The notes under the pieces are model-generated. The model made no database searches and was not told the origin of the DNA. It saw nothing but the letters and a program-made list of their open reading frames with translations. From NCBI GenBank assembly GCA_900544825.1, contig UQWP01000039.1:1-33700 (forward strand): a DNA stretch of 33,700 nucleotides. Reading direction: 5' to 3'. This stretch comes from an uncultured Prevotella sp. (GTDB lineage: Bacteria > Bacteroidota > Bacteroidia > Bacteroidales > Bacteroidaceae). Of this stretch, positions 1-8,462 are shown piece by piece. Position 1 is the stretch's first letter. Each line of letters opens with the position of its first letter. Both the position numbers and the translations under genes were made by a program.

Positions 1-19
1 GGAAAATTATAGATAGAAA

Positions 20-58
20 AAGGGTGCGTCATGGACTTATGACACACCCTCTTTTTTT
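20..58. terminator. bidirectional terminator after hisC
   Basis: A 12-bp stem with one C/A mismatch (arms 21-32 and 39-50, loop 33-38) has a T-run on its right (52-58) and an A-run on its left. It can therefore end transcription on both strands. It abuts the hisC stop codon at 61, so the minus-strand his operon ends with hisC and does not continue into hisB. Confidence 0.8.
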
Positions 59-60
59 AA

Positions 61-1095
61 TTAATATTGTCTCAACGCCCCGAGCAATTCGGCATTCTCT
101 GTCTTGTTTCCGATGGTGATTCTCAGACAGTTGCCGCAAAGCTGAACCTTATTGCGGTTTCTTACGATGATGCCCTGTGCCACCAGATAATCGTAGATGG
201 CCTGCGCATCCGTAACCTTCACCAGGAAGAAGTTGGCATCCGTAGGATAAACCTTCACGGTGATAGGCAGATCCAGGAAGGCAGCCATCACCTTCGAACG
301 CTCCTGAAGAATGTTCTTCACCCACTCATCCACCTTCAGCGGATTCTTCAAAACCTCAAGTGCCTGCTGCTGGGTAAGCAGATTCACATTATAAGGATAC
401 TTCACCTTATTGAATATATCAATAATCTCCTTGCTGGCAAACGCCATACCCAGACGAAGTGCAGCACAACCCCATGCCTTACTCATCGTATTGAGCACGA
501 TGAGATTAGGGAAATGCTTCAGCACACCACGGAAGGTGCGCTCAGACGAAAAATCGCTATAAGCCTCATCCACGATAACAATACCATCAAAGAGACGAAG
601 CACCTCTACGATAGCCTCACGATTGATGTGATTGCCCGTCGGATTATTAGGACTGCAGAACCATACCACCTTGGTATTCTCATCGCAGGCATCAATGATC
701 TTCTCGGCAGAAATCTGATAGTTCTCATCGAGCAACACAGAGCGATACTCAACGTCGTTCACATCGGCACACACCTCATACATACCGTATGTAGGAGCGA
801 TGGCTACCACATTATCCTTGCCAGGACGACAGAACACACGGTAAACCAAGTCGATGGCCTCATCCGAACCATTGCCCAGGAAAATCTGGTCTTCTGCTAC
901 CCCCTTGATCTTACTCACCTGCTTCTTCAGTTCCACCTGCAGTGGGTCAGGGTATCGGTTATAAGGGTCGTTATAGGGATTCTCGTTGGCATCGAGGAAG
1001 ACGCGGGCATTTCTGCCAGCGAATTCCGTGCGAGCGCAACTGTAAGGTGCCAAGTTCCAGATGTTTTCTCGGCACAAGTCTTTTAAATCTTTCAT
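61..1095 (-). CDS. hisC: histidinol-phosphate aminotransferase
   Basis: This PLP-dependent class I/II aminotransferase converts imidazole-acetol phosphate and glutamate to histidinol phosphate in histidine synthesis. The 344 residues match the family length. Visible landmarks are the N-terminal LDANENP substrate segment, CSPNNPTGN near residues 147-155, VDEAYSDF near 175-182, and TMSKAWG, whose Lys206 is the expected Schiff-base lysine. The C-terminal arginine segment LRITIG is also present. It is the last gene of a minus-strand hisG-hisD-hisC operon, starting 9 nt after the hisD stop. A bidirectional terminator follows its own stop directly. Assignment to HisC rather than another aminotransferase is secured by context. 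Confidence 0.95.
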   Translation of the reverse strand: MKDLKDLCRENIWNLAPYSCARTEFAGRNARVFLDANENPYNDPYNRYPDPLQVELKKQVSKIKGVAEDQIFLGNGSDEAIDLVYRVFCRPGKDNVVAIAPTYGMYEVCADVNDVEYRSVLLDENYQISAEKIIDACDENTKVVWFCSPNNPTGNHINREAIVEVLRLFDGIVIVDEAYSDFSSERTFRGVLKHFPNLIVLNTMSKAWGCAALRLGMAFASKEIIDIFNKVKYPYNVNLLTQQQALEVLKNPLKVDEWVKNILQERSKVMAAFLDLPITVKVYPTDANFFLVKVTDAQAIYDYLVAQGIIVRNRNKVQLCGNCLRITIGNKTENAELLGALRQY

Positions 1096-1104
1096 TCCTT
1101 ACTT

Positions 1105-2388
1105 TTATTTTAGACTTTTTACTCTCAATCTCATGGCGTTGGCATGTGCCTCCAACTGCTCGTTCTCCGCCATCGTCACCACAGCATCACCTATGTTACG
1201 AATACCTTCTTCCGTGAGATGCTGGAAGGTGATCTTGCGGTTGTAACTGTCGAGGTTCACGCCATTGTAAGCCAGTGCATAGCCATGGGTTGGCAGGGTA
1301 TGATTGGTACCGCTGGCATAATCGCCGGCACTCTCACATGCATAGTTGCCCAGGAATACGCTGCCCGCATTCACCACTTTCTCGGCAAGCTGCTCATAAT
1401 CAGCAGTTGCAATGATGAGATGCTCAGGGGCATAGGTATTGCAGAGATCGATGGCTTCCTCTTCGTCCTTCACGAGAATGAACTTGGAGTTGTCCAATGA
1501 GGTCTGCGCCATCTCCTTGCGTGGCAACTGCTCCAACTGCACTTCCACTTCCTTCTTCACATCTTCCAAAACCTTCTCGGAGGTAGTGATGAAGAAAACC
1601 TGTGAGTCGAAGCCGTGCTCAGCCTGCGACAAGAGGTCGGCAGCTGCAAAGACAGGGTTGGCTGTTTCATCTGCGATGAGACAAACCTCTGAAGGTCCTG
1701 CCGGCATATCGATAGCCACGTCGTGGAGAGAAACCTGCTGCTTGGCAGCCATCACAAACTGGTTGCCCGGACCGAAGATCTTATATACCTTAGGCACGCT
1801 CTCCGTACCGTAAGCCATCGCACCGATAGCCTGTACACCACCTGCCTTGAAGATCTTGCTCACACCAGCAATCTTTGCCGCCATGAGGATAGCCGGATTC
1901 ACCTTACCTTCCTTGTTAGGAGGAGTGCAGAGAACAATCTCCTTGCAACCGGCAATCTTGGCAGGAGTGGCGAGCATCAATACGGTGCTAAACAAAGGTG
2001 CAGTACCACCAGGGATATATAATCCCACCTTCTCTATCGCCACGCTCTTCTGCCAGCAGGTGACACCTGCACAGGTTTCCACCTTCTTACCCTCAAACTT
2101 CTGGCTCTGATGGAATGCGGCAATGTTATGATGGGCGAGGTGCAAAGCGTCTTTCAGTTCTTGAGAAACCAGTTGCTCAGCCTCTTCGATTTCAGCCTCA
2201 GTCACAGCCAAAGAATCGAGATGGGCATGATCAAACTTCTCCTCGTAACGCTTCACGGCTTCATCGCCATGGTTCTTCACATCGTCGAGTACACCTTGTA
2301 CGGTCGCATTCAACTGCGATACATCCAGGTGTGGGCGTTCTACTATCTCGCTCCATTCCTCCTTTGCAGGATACTTTATTACCTTCAT
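1105..2388 (-). CDS. hisD: histidinol dehydrogenase
   Basis: This is the zinc- and NAD-dependent enzyme that oxidises L-histidinol to L-histidine in two steps, the last two reactions of the pathway. At 427 residues it is full length. It shows the family segments GLYIPGGTAPLFSTVLM, VQAIGAMAYGTESVPKV, IDMPAGPSEV and LLSQAEHGFDS, and the C-terminal TNHTLPTHGYA, which carries the active-site and metal-binding residues. It lies between hisG (142-nt gap filled with heptad repeats) and hisC (9-nt gap). The start is the ATG at 2388, which leads directly into the conserved N-terminal fold. Confidence 0.96.
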   Translation of the reverse strand: MKVIKYPAKEEWSEIVERPHLDVSQLNATVQGVLDDVKNHGDEAVKRYEEKFDHAHLDSLAVTEAEIEEAEQLVSQELKDALHLAHHNIAAFHQSQKFEGKKVETCAGVTCWQKSVAIEKVGLYIPGGTAPLFSTVLMLATPAKIAGCKEIVLCTPPNKEGKVNPAILMAAKIAGVSKIFKAGGVQAIGAMAYGTESVPKVYKIFGPGNQFVMAAKQQVSLHDVAIDMPAGPSEVCLIADETANPVFAAADLLSQAEHGFDSQVFFITTSEKVLEDVKKEVEVQLEQLPRKEMAQTSLDNSKFILVKDEEEAIDLCNTYAPEHLIIATADYEQLAEKVVNAGSVFLGNYACESAGDYASGTNHTLPTHGYALAYNGVNLDSYNRKITFQHLTEEGIRNIGDAVVTMAENEQLEAHANAMRLRVKSLK

Positions 2389-2430
2389 TCCTTATTATAG
2401 TTTGAAATTTATTAATACATTGAACTTGAT

Positions 2431-2473
2431 TAACACATTGAACTTTGAGATTTGAACTTTGAACTGTTTGATA
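2431..2473 (-). repeat. intercistronic heptad-repeat element, hisG-hisD gap
   Basis: Read on the coding (minus) strand, this carries the core ATCAAACAGTTCAAAGTTC followed by more 7-nt AAGTTCA-type units. A 22-bp stretch (2451-2472) is identical to 6733-6754 in the radA-queC gap. It lies within the 142-nt space between hisG and hisD. A diverged copy in the opposite orientation sits at about 2506-2529. Confidence 0.8.
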
Positions 2474-2530
2474 TGTATTTATAACTGTATAGAAACAGCA
2501 AGGCTAATCATAAAGTTCTATGTTCAATGT

Positions 2531-3382
2531 TTACAATATCATCTTTTCGATTGGTGTCACCAGGATACCCTGTGCACCGAGTTCCTTCAACTTACCGATG
2601 ATTTCCCAGAAACGCTTCTCATCGAGAACGGTGTGGATAGAGCACCACTCCTCGTCAGCCAATGGGATGATGGTAGGACTCTTGATACCTGGCAATACCT
2701 GGGTAATCTCCTCTACCTTCGCCTTAGGGGCATTCATCATCACGTACTTCTTGTCCTGTGCAGAACGTACAGCCTCGAAGCGGAACAGCATCTCGTTCAA
2801 AATCTGATGCTTCTCTTCATCCATCTGCCAGTTGCCGATGAGCAGAGCCTCGCTCTTCATCACTACCTCTACCTCGGCAAGGTTGTTGCTTACCAGTGTA
2901 GAACCAGAGCTGACAATATCAAAGATACCATCTGCCAGACCGATACCCGGGCTAATCTCCACAGAACCGGTGATAACGTGGATGTCGGCATTGATATTGT
3001 TCTTCTTCATGAAGTTGCGCAGGATGTTAGGATAAGAGGTAGCAATCTTCTTGCCATCAAACCACTGCAATCCTGGATAATCAATCTTCTTAGGGATGGC
3101 AAGACTCAAGCGGCACTTGCTGAAACCCAATCGGTCGATAATCTGTGCGTTTTCACCACGCTCCATAAACTCATTCTCACCCACGATACCGATGTCGGCA
3201 ACGCCTGAGGCTACGCTCTGAGGAATATCGTCATCGCGGAGATAGAGCACCTCGAGAGGGAAATTACTTGCCTGCACCAGAAGAGTGCGCTTTGAGGCGC
3301 TTACCTTGATGTCCGCCTCTGCTAAAAGATTCATTGTGTCGTCGAACAGACGACCTTTACTTTGTACTGCTATTCGTAACAT
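2531..3382 (-). CDS. hisG: ATP phosphoribosyltransferase, long form
   Basis: This catalyses the committed step of histidine synthesis, condensing ATP with PRPP. The protein begins MLRIAVQSKGRL and runs 283 residues, the long form. It has two catalytic subdomains, including GVADIGIVGENEF and the PRPP loop region SGSTLVSNNL near residue 175. A C-terminal regulatory domain of about 80 residues (ends ILVTPIEKMIL) binds histidine in this family, so no HisZ partner is needed. An in-frame ATG 39 nt upstream (3421) is rejected because it would lie upstream of the likely transcription start. First gene of the minus-strand his operon; a good promoter lies at 3411-3442. Confidence 0.95.
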   Translation of the reverse strand: MLRIAVQSKGRLFDDTMNLLAEADIKVSASKRTLLVQASNFPLEVLYLRDDDIPQSVASGVADIGIVGENEFMERGENAQIIDRLGFSKCRLSLAIPKKIDYPGLQWFDGKKIATSYPNILRNFMKKNNINADIHVITGSVEISPGIGLADGIFDIVSSGSTLVSNNLAEVEVVMKSEALLIGNWQMDEEKHQILNEMLFRFEAVRSAQDKKYVMMNAPKAKVEEITQVLPGIKSPTIIPLADEEWCSIHTVLDEKRFWEIIGKLKELGAQGILVTPIEKMIL

Positions 3383-3410
3383 ATTTCTGTATTTTGTTTG
3401 AAAAACATTG

Positions 3411-3442
3411 CAAAAGTACATAAAATTGTTAGAATATGCAAA
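3411..3442 (-). promoter_or_regulatory. promoter of hisGDC
   Basis: On the minus strand a Bacteroidetes -7 element TACTTTTG (3418 down to 3411) is preceded, after a 20-nt spacer, by the -33 element TTTG (3442 down to 3439). This matches the TTTG-N19-21-TAnnTTTG consensus of sigma-ABfr. It gives hisG a leader of roughly 20 nt and lies back to back with the promoter of the gene at 3488. Confidence 0.75.
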
Positions 3443-3446
3443 TAAT

Positions 3447-3479
3447 TTCGTACTTATATGCTTTTTTTTCGTACTTTTG
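3447..3479 (+). promoter_or_regulatory. promoter of the lytic transglycosylase gene
   Basis: The -7 element TACTTTTG (3472-3479) ends only 8 nt before the ATG at 3488. A weak -33 (TTTC, 3447-3450) lies 21 nt upstream. The transcript would have almost no 5' leader. The in-frame ATG at 3458 lies within the promoter and cannot be used from it. Confidence 0.65.
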
Positions 3480-3487
3480 CAGTCGCA

Positions 3488-4831
3488 ATGAGAAAAAAGT
3501 TATATTTATACGCATTATATTCGCTGTTTTTGCTTGCCAGTTGCGCTGACAAGAAACCGCAACAGGAACTCACTCCCTGGGGAACTCCCGTGGGCGAAGT
3601 GGAGGCTATGGATGGTTCTGACGAAGACGGATCTGACGAAAACGCAGCAGATGGCGATGCCAGTGCTCAGGCTCAGCAACGGGGGCTGTCGCTGTCGGAT
3701 ATCCAGGACAATGGCGAGCTGATCATGCTCACCGTGAATGGTCCTACCACCTATTATGATTACCATAACCATGGAATGGGTCTGCAGTACCTGCTCTGCG
3801 AGAAGTTTGCCCAGCAGATTGGTGTGTCGTTGAGAGTGGAGGAATGCAAGGATACTACCGAGATGATTCAGAAACTTCAGAAGGGAGAAGGCGACATCAT
3901 CGCCGTTCCCCTGCCCCGCCATATATTAAAAGGTGGAAAGTCATCGGCAGGAAAATCGGTTGCCGGAGATAGCAAGACTACCAATCTGCTTTTCTGCGGC
4001 GTAACGCCCGACAAAGGCAAGACACAATGGGCAGTGGTTGGCGGCAACAAGAGTATCGCCGACACCCTGAACGGATGGTTCAAGCCGAAACTGATAGCCG
4101 AGGTAAAGAAGGCAGAATCCTTCCTTCTCTCTACGGCAAGCATCCGCCGACATGTATATTCTCCTTTCCTCAACCGTTCCAAGGGAGTAATCTCCCGCTA
4201 CGACCACCTCTTTATGAGATACAGCGGAACGGCCCGTATGGACTGGCGACTGATGGCTGCACAGTGTTACCAGGAGAGCTGCTTCGACCCGAATGCCAAA
4301 TCATGGGCTGGTGCCTGCGGACTGATGCAGATCATGCCATCTACCGCTGCTCACTTGGGATTGCCGATGAGTGCCATCCACGATGCAGAGGCGAATGTGG
4401 CAGCTGCAGCCAGATACATGGCAGAACTCCAGGGACATTTCTCGGATGTAGGCGATCCGGCACAGCGTGCGCTCTTCGCCTTGGCTGCCTATAATGGCGG
4501 TTTCCATCATATCCGTGATGCAATGGCTCTGACGAAAAAGCATGGCGGCAACCCACAGAACTGGGGACATGTAAGAGAATACGTGCTGCGCCTGACCCAG
4601 CCCGCCTATTATGGTGACCCTGTAGTGAAATATGGCTATATGCGAGGCACCGAGACGGCAGATTATGTAGATAGAATCCGTGCCCGCTGGAGCGAGTACT
4701 GCGGTGGAGCCAGCTTCCACGAGAGCTATCGGGGCGGCAACCGTGGACCAGGCATCGGAAGAGGCACCGACTCCTTCAATGGAGCACCGGTGAAATCAAA
4801 GAGAAACTATCAAAGGAAATACCATATATAA
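3488..4831 (+). CDS. MltF-like membrane-bound lytic murein transglycosylase (lipoprotein)
   Basis: This is a predicted outer-membrane lipoprotein that cleaves peptidoglycan between MurNAc and GlcNAc. The 447-residue product has an N-terminal signal peptide ending in the lipobox LASC. An acidic linker follows, then a periplasmic solute-binding-like domain (about residues 85-165). A goose-type SLT domain starts near 245: AAQCYQESCFDP holds the likely catalytic Glu263, then AGACGLMQIMPSTAAHLG and FALAAYNGG. The MltF type is inferred from the fusion of a solute-binding-like region to an SLT domain. The start at 3488 is preferred over the ATG at 3458 because the signal peptide and promoter fit it. 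Convergent with the thiol-disulfide gene; both share one terminator. Confidence 0.88.
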   Translation: MRKKLYLYALYSLFLLASCADKKPQQELTPWGTPVGEVEAMDGSDEDGSDENAADGDASAQAQQRGLSLSDIQDNGELIMLTVNGPTTYYDYHNHGMGLQYLLCEKFAQQIGVSLRVEECKDTTEMIQKLQKGEGDIIAVPLPRHILKGGKSSAGKSVAGDSKTTNLLFCGVTPDKGKTQWAVVGGNKSIADTLNGWFKPKLIAEVKKAESFLLSTASIRRHVYSPFLNRSKGVISRYDHLFMRYSGTARMDWRLMAAQCYQESCFDPNAKSWAGACGLMQIMPSTAAHLGLPMSAIHDAEANVAAAARYMAELQGHFSDVGDPAQRALFALAAYNGGFHHIRDAMALTKKHGGNPQNWGHVREYVLRLTQPAYYGDPVVKYGYMRGTETADYVDRIRARWSEYCGGASFHESYRGGNRGPGIGRGTDSFNGAPVKSKRNYQRKYHI

Positions 4832-4871
4832 TGATAAAGGCTTCTGCGAATCCGCAGAAGCCTTTATCATT
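4830..4871. terminator. shared bidirectional terminator
   Basis: A perfect 19-bp inverted repeat (4830-4848 and 4853-4871) encloses a 4-nt loop. It overlaps the stop codon of the plus-strand gene (4829-4831) at one end and of the minus-strand gene (4870-4872) at the other. One hairpin thus ends both convergent genes. The arms are A-rich on the left and T-rich on the right. Confidence 0.85.
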
Positions 4872-5991
4872 ATTTCAAAACTTCATCGAGCAAGGTGTAG
4901 AATGCAGGATCCTCACCCACGATGGTCTTCACGATCTTGCCGTCAGGACCCACAACTATCTTGGTTGGGAAACCCTGGATACCATATTTATCCAGAAGAT
5001 CGCTACCCTTTGGATTATACACGTGAATCCAAGGCAACTGATGCTTCTCTACGGCAGCCTTCCACTTAGCCTCGGTATCGTTGCAGTCAACACCCAGGAT
5101 TTCGAATTTACCCTTATACTTCTCGTAGTACTCCTTCATTTTAGGCATACCCTTGATACACCAACCGCACCATGAGCCCCAGAAGTCGATGACAACATAC
5201 TTGCCACGGAGACTAGAGAATGTAAATGGCTTGCCATTGATGTCGTTCAATGTAAAGTCAGGAGCATCTATACCGGAAGCCTGCAACTTCTTAGCCTTCT
5301 CATCAGCCTCTGCACGCTTCTTAGCCATATCAATAAAATACTGATAATAGGCCTTCATTCTTCCATTCTTCACATTCTCAGAGAGCAAGCCCAGAAGTTC
5401 CTTCATCTGGTCGTAATCATCCATCTTCTCGAAAAGTGTGGCACATGCCTCATTATCAGGGTTCTGCTTGACGAAAGCAAAGATTTTCTCCGTTCTAGCC
5501 TTCAGCAAAGCAGGCATCTTCTTCTCATACTCATTCATGATGACCTCACGGTCTTCACCATTCTTCGTGCGAGCATTCAGAGATTCAGAATACTCCTTCA
5601 AGTCCTTCTCGGCAGACTCCATCATCAAATCAACCTCATGATACTGCTGATAGAACTTGCTACCGGCAACATCGAAACGGGTAGCGAAATCACCCTTTAT
5701 CTCAGCCTTCTCGCCTGGCACGCAAGGGAAGTTGAACATCTTTCTTTCCAAACCACGATAGGTCTTTGGTGTCAAGAAAGCACGGTTTGACACCTTGGTA
5801 AGGTTATCAGAATAAGTAAACTTACCATTCTTAACCAAGATGGTATCCATCTTCACATCACGGCCTTTGAACACGATTACAGAATCGGTAGCAAAGTTCT
5901 TCAAATCCACTTTTACCTGAAAGTTGCTCTTCTGAGCCATTGCAGCTGTTGATGCCAGCACCAAGGCTGCACTCAAAATCATTTTCTTCAT
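4870..5991 (-). CDS. TlpA-family thiol-disulfide oxidoreductase with DUF4369-like N-terminus
   Basis: This is a secreted, thioredoxin-fold protein of the AhpC/TSA-TlpA group, expected to act on disulfides in the periplasm. The 373 residues begin with a clear signal peptide (cleavage after AAMAQ, about residue 20). A beta-rich region of about 100 residues resembling DUF4369 follows, then a helical linker. The thioredoxin domain starts near 240, with WGSWCGWC carrying the redox cysteines Cys275 and Cys278, and GFPTKIVVGPDGKI holding the cis-proline. Bacteroidetes have many paralogues and the exact substrate cannot be told. It lies 69 nt after queC on the same strand and may be co-transcribed with it. 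Confidence 0.88.
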   Translation of the reverse strand: MKKMILSAALVLASTAAMAQKSNFQVKVDLKNFATDSVIVFKGRDVKMDTILVKNGKFTYSDNLTKVSNRAFLTPKTYRGLERKMFNFPCVPGEKAEIKGDFATRFDVAGSKFYQQYHEVDLMMESAEKDLKEYSESLNARTKNGEDREVIMNEYEKKMPALLKARTEKIFAFVKQNPDNEACATLFEKMDDYDQMKELLGLLSENVKNGRMKAYYQYFIDMAKKRAEADEKAKKLQASGIDAPDFTLNDINGKPFTFSSLRGKYVVIDFWGSWCGWCIKGMPKMKEYYEKYKGKFEILGVDCNDTEAKWKAAVEKHQLPWIHVYNPKGSDLLDKYGIQGFPTKIVVGPDGKIVKTIVGEDPAFYTLLDEVLK

Positions 5992-6060
5992 TTGCTTTAT
6001 GTTTTATCTTTTATATTTCCACATTAACTTTTATCTATACCTTAATTATATAAGGCATCC

Positions 6061-6714
6061 TTATTCCTCATACTCCGTAGTATCCTCAATACCTGCCGCA
6101 GCCAGTGCTTCCTTGCGCTCCACGCAGGTACCGCACTTTCCGCAGTGCTTCTCGCCACCCTTGTAGCAGCTCCAGGTCTCGGCATAATCAATGCCGAGCT
6201 TCTTGCCGATGGCAGCAATCTCGCCCTTGGTGATGTTGGTATAAGGAGCCACCACGCGAACATCTACGAAGGTGCCAGCCTCGGCTGCCTCATCGATTGC
6301 CTTGATAAATTCAGGGCGACAATCCGGATAAATGGTGTGGTCGCCGCCGTGATTGGCAATGAGCACCTTCTTCAAGTTGTTGCTCTCAGCGATACCGATG
6401 GCGATACTCAGCATGATACCATTACGGAAAGGCACCACGGTAGATTTCATATTCTCATCGGCATAATGTCCCTCAGGGATGGCATCGGCACCTTCCAGGA
6501 GAGAGCTCTTGAAATACTGATGCATGAATCCCAGATCGATGGTGATATGCTTGATACCCAGTCGCTCGCAGTGCATTTTGGCGAAAGGAATCTCCCGCTC
6601 GTTGTGATTACTGCCATAATTGAAACTGATACCCAGGGCTATCTCGTCCTTCTTGTCATAAAGCAGGGTAATGCTATCCATACCGCCGCTCACAATAATT
6701 ACTGAATCCTTCAT
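6061..6714 (-). CDS. queC: 7-cyano-7-deazaguanine synthase
   Basis: QueC converts 7-carboxy-7-deazaguanine to preQ0 using ATP and ammonia, on the route to queuosine in tRNA. The 217-residue protein opens with the PP-loop SGGMDS (residues 9-14), a pyrophosphate-binding signature of N-type ATP pyrophosphatases. It ends with the zinc-binding cysteine cluster Cys183, Cys191, Cys194 and Cys197 (CYKGGEKHCGKCGTC). Other queuosine genes (queD, queE, queF) are not in the window. It follows radA on the same strand after 75 nt. That gap is largely a heptad-repeat element, which runs directly up to the queC ATG. Confidence 0.95.
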   Translation of the reverse strand: MKDSVIIVSGGMDSITLLYDKKDEIALGISFNYGSNHNEREIPFAKMHCERLGIKHITIDLGFMHQYFKSSLLEGADAIPEGHYADENMKSTVVPFRNGIMLSIAIGIAESNNLKKVLIANHGGDHTIYPDCRPEFIKAIDEAAEAGTFVDVRVVAPYTNITKGEIAAIGKKLGIDYAETWSCYKGGEKHCGKCGTCVERKEALAAAGIEDTTEYEE

Positions 6715-6757
6715 TTACTTTGAACTTTGAATTTTGAACTTTGAACTGTTTGATTAC
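6715..6757 (-). repeat. intercistronic heptad-repeat element, radA-queC gap
   Basis: This 43-nt element on the coding strand consists of tandem AAGTTCA-type heptads. It starts GTAATCAAACAG and ends AAAGTAA immediately before the queC ATG. It matches the hisA-hisF gap element (19573-19615) at 38 of 43 positions by direct comparison. Further AAGTTCA units continue upstream to about 6785. Confidence 0.85.
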
Positions 6758-6789
6758 TTTTCCTTTGAACTTTGAATATCCAAAGTTCC

Positions 6790-8274
6790 CTATCCGAACA
6801 GGCAGCGGAATGCCTCTTCCACCTTCCTTACGGGATGAATCTCTATCTGATACTTCTTATGGTCGAAACCATGATAATTATATTTCGGAATGATGATATG
6901 CTGGAATCCGAGCTTCTCTGCCTCAGCGATACGCTGCTCAATACGGCTCACCGGACGAACCTCGCCACTGAGTCCTACCTCGCCACACATACACCAGCCC
7001 TGCTCTATCGCTGTATCCACATTGCTGCTCAATACCGCAGCCAGCACACTCAGGTCCATCGCAGGGTCAGTTACTCGCAAGCCTCCCGCAATGTTCAGGA
7101 ACACATCCTTCGCCATCAACTTGAAGCCCACTCGCTTCTCCATCACCGCCAGGAGCATGTTCAGTCTTCGCTGGTCGAAGCCCGTTGCCGAGCGCTGCGG
7201 AGTTCCGTATGCCGCTGTGCTCACCAGAGCCTGTGTCTCCACCAGGAACGGGCGCACACCCTCAATGGCAGCACTGATGGCTACACCAGACAATCCGTCG
7301 TGGTCTTCCGTAAGGAGCAGTTCCGACGGATTGCTCACCTGTCTCAATCCTCCCTGCAGCATCTCATAGATACCGAGTTCCGAAGTGCTTCCGAATCGGT
7401 TTTTGATGCTTCGCAGGATGCGGTACATATAATGCTGATCACCCTCAAACTGGATGACGGTATCCACGATATGCTCCAGAATCTTCGGACCTGCCAGGGT
7501 TCCCTCCTTATTGATATGTCCAATCAGGATGACAGGGATACCGCTGGTCTTGGCAAATCTCAGGAGCGATGCAGCACATTCACGCACCTGTGAAACCGAA
7601 CCCGGCGAACTATCCACACTCTCTGTAGCAATGGTTTGTATAGAATCGATAACTATCAGTTCTGGAGCCACTTGCTGAATATGGGAAAAGATTTTCTCCA
7701 ACTGCGTCTCACAGAGAATGGTGATATGATCGAAGGCATTCTCCGGTGGGGTTCCTGCTAACGAAACAACGTCTTCTGCCGAAGTTCCCTTCAGCATCGC
7801 CTGTCCCTTCGCCAGTCTGTCAGCTCTCAACTTAATCTGATGAGCACTCTCCTCACCGCTCACATACAGCACCCTTCTATGTTTCATATTCAGGATAGTC
7901 TGCAGCGTAAGGGTACTCTTTCCGATACCCGGTTCACCGCCCAGCAGAGTGATGCTTCCCGGCACCATACCGCCACCCAGTACGCGGTTCAGCTCCTCGT
8001 CCATCATATCGATACGCGGCTCATCCACCGCCGAAATATCCTTCAGATTCATCGGCTTGGCATCTGCGTCGGAGTGTTGCCCACCAAACATGGTAGCAGC
8101 CCCGCCATGTCTCATGGTCATGCCAGCGCTTTTAGCCGCCTGCGAACCCGAATCAGCCGCAATGCGTATCTCCTTAAAAGTATTCCATTGTCCGCAGCTA
8201 GGGCATTTACCCATCCACTTGGCACTTTCCTGCCCGCAGTTGCTGCAAACGTATGCTATCTTATCTTTTGCCAT
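6790..8274 (-). CDS. radA: DNA repair protein RadA/Sms
   Basis: RadA is a RecA-like ATPase that acts in recombination-intermediate processing and branch migration. The 494-residue product has an N-terminal zinc finger (Cys10, Cys13, Cys24, Cys27). The ATPase domain carries GGEPGIGKST (Walker A, about residues 112-121) and LIVIDSIQTI (Walker B). Next comes the RadA-specific KNRFG motif, inside SIKNRFGSTSELG, and then a C-terminal Lon-protease-like domain. I chose the ATG at 8274 (MAKDKIAYVCSNCG) because the family begins with this segment. The in-frame ATG at 8295 adds seven unconserved residues and overlaps the promoter. Head of a radA-queC unit. Confidence 0.95.
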   Translation of the reverse strand: MAKDKIAYVCSNCGQESAKWMGKCPSCGQWNTFKEIRIAADSGSQAAKSAGMTMRHGGAATMFGGQHSDADAKPMNLKDISAVDEPRIDMMDEELNRVLGGGMVPGSITLLGGEPGIGKSTLTLQTILNMKHRRVLYVSGEESAHQIKLRADRLAKGQAMLKGTSAEDVVSLAGTPPENAFDHITILCETQLEKIFSHIQQVAPELIVIDSIQTIATESVDSSPGSVSQVRECAASLLRFAKTSGIPVILIGHINKEGTLAGPKILEHIVDTVIQFEGDQHYMYRILRSIKNRFGSTSELGIYEMLQGGLRQVSNPSELLLTEDHDGLSGVAISAAIEGVRPFLVETQALVSTAAYGTPQRSATGFDQRRLNMLLAVMEKRVGFKLMAKDVFLNIAGGLRVTDPAMDLSVLAAVLSSNVDTAIEQGWCMCGEVGLSGEVRPVSRIEQRIAEAEKLGFQHIIIPKYNYHGFDHKKYQIEIHPVRKVEEAFRCLFG

Positions 8275-8292
8275 AACGATTGAATTTGTCGG

Positions 8293-8324
8293 CAAAGGTA
8301 CAGTTTTTTTTCTTTAAACGCTAA
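8293..8324 (-). promoter_or_regulatory. probable radA promoter
   Basis: On the minus strand TACCTTTG (8300 down to 8293) fits the Bacteroidetes -7 element and lies about 18 nt before the radA ATG at 8274. The -33 position (about 8321-8324) is only a weak match. Confidence 0.55.
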
Positions 8325-8424
8325 AAAAGTAACCATTTTTACATTTTATAACCATCGTTTTGCAAAGTAGATATGGCAAAAAAGCTTATCTACCACAAAA
8401 ATTCTTTAAATCGTAGCAGAAAGA

Positions 8425-8456
8425 TTTGGTAGTACCGATTATTTTTGTTACTTTTG
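8425..8456 (+). promoter_or_regulatory. pgk promoter
   Basis: TTTG (8425-8428), a 20-nt spacer and TACTTTTG (8449-8456) make an ideal Bacteroidetes sigma-ABfr promoter. Transcription should begin near 8463, leaving a leader of about 145 nt before the pgk ATG. Confidence 0.8.
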
Positions 8457-8462
8457 CCTACG

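Noticed and set aside
67..1086. A 339-codon plus-strand frame opposite hisC
   Set aside because: His/Leu/Ile-rich shadow of hisC without any conserved motif.
3458..3487. N-terminal extension of the lytic transglycosylase from the ATG at 3458
   Set aside because: It would overlap the -33/-7 promoter and place ten residues before a standard lipoprotein signal peptide.
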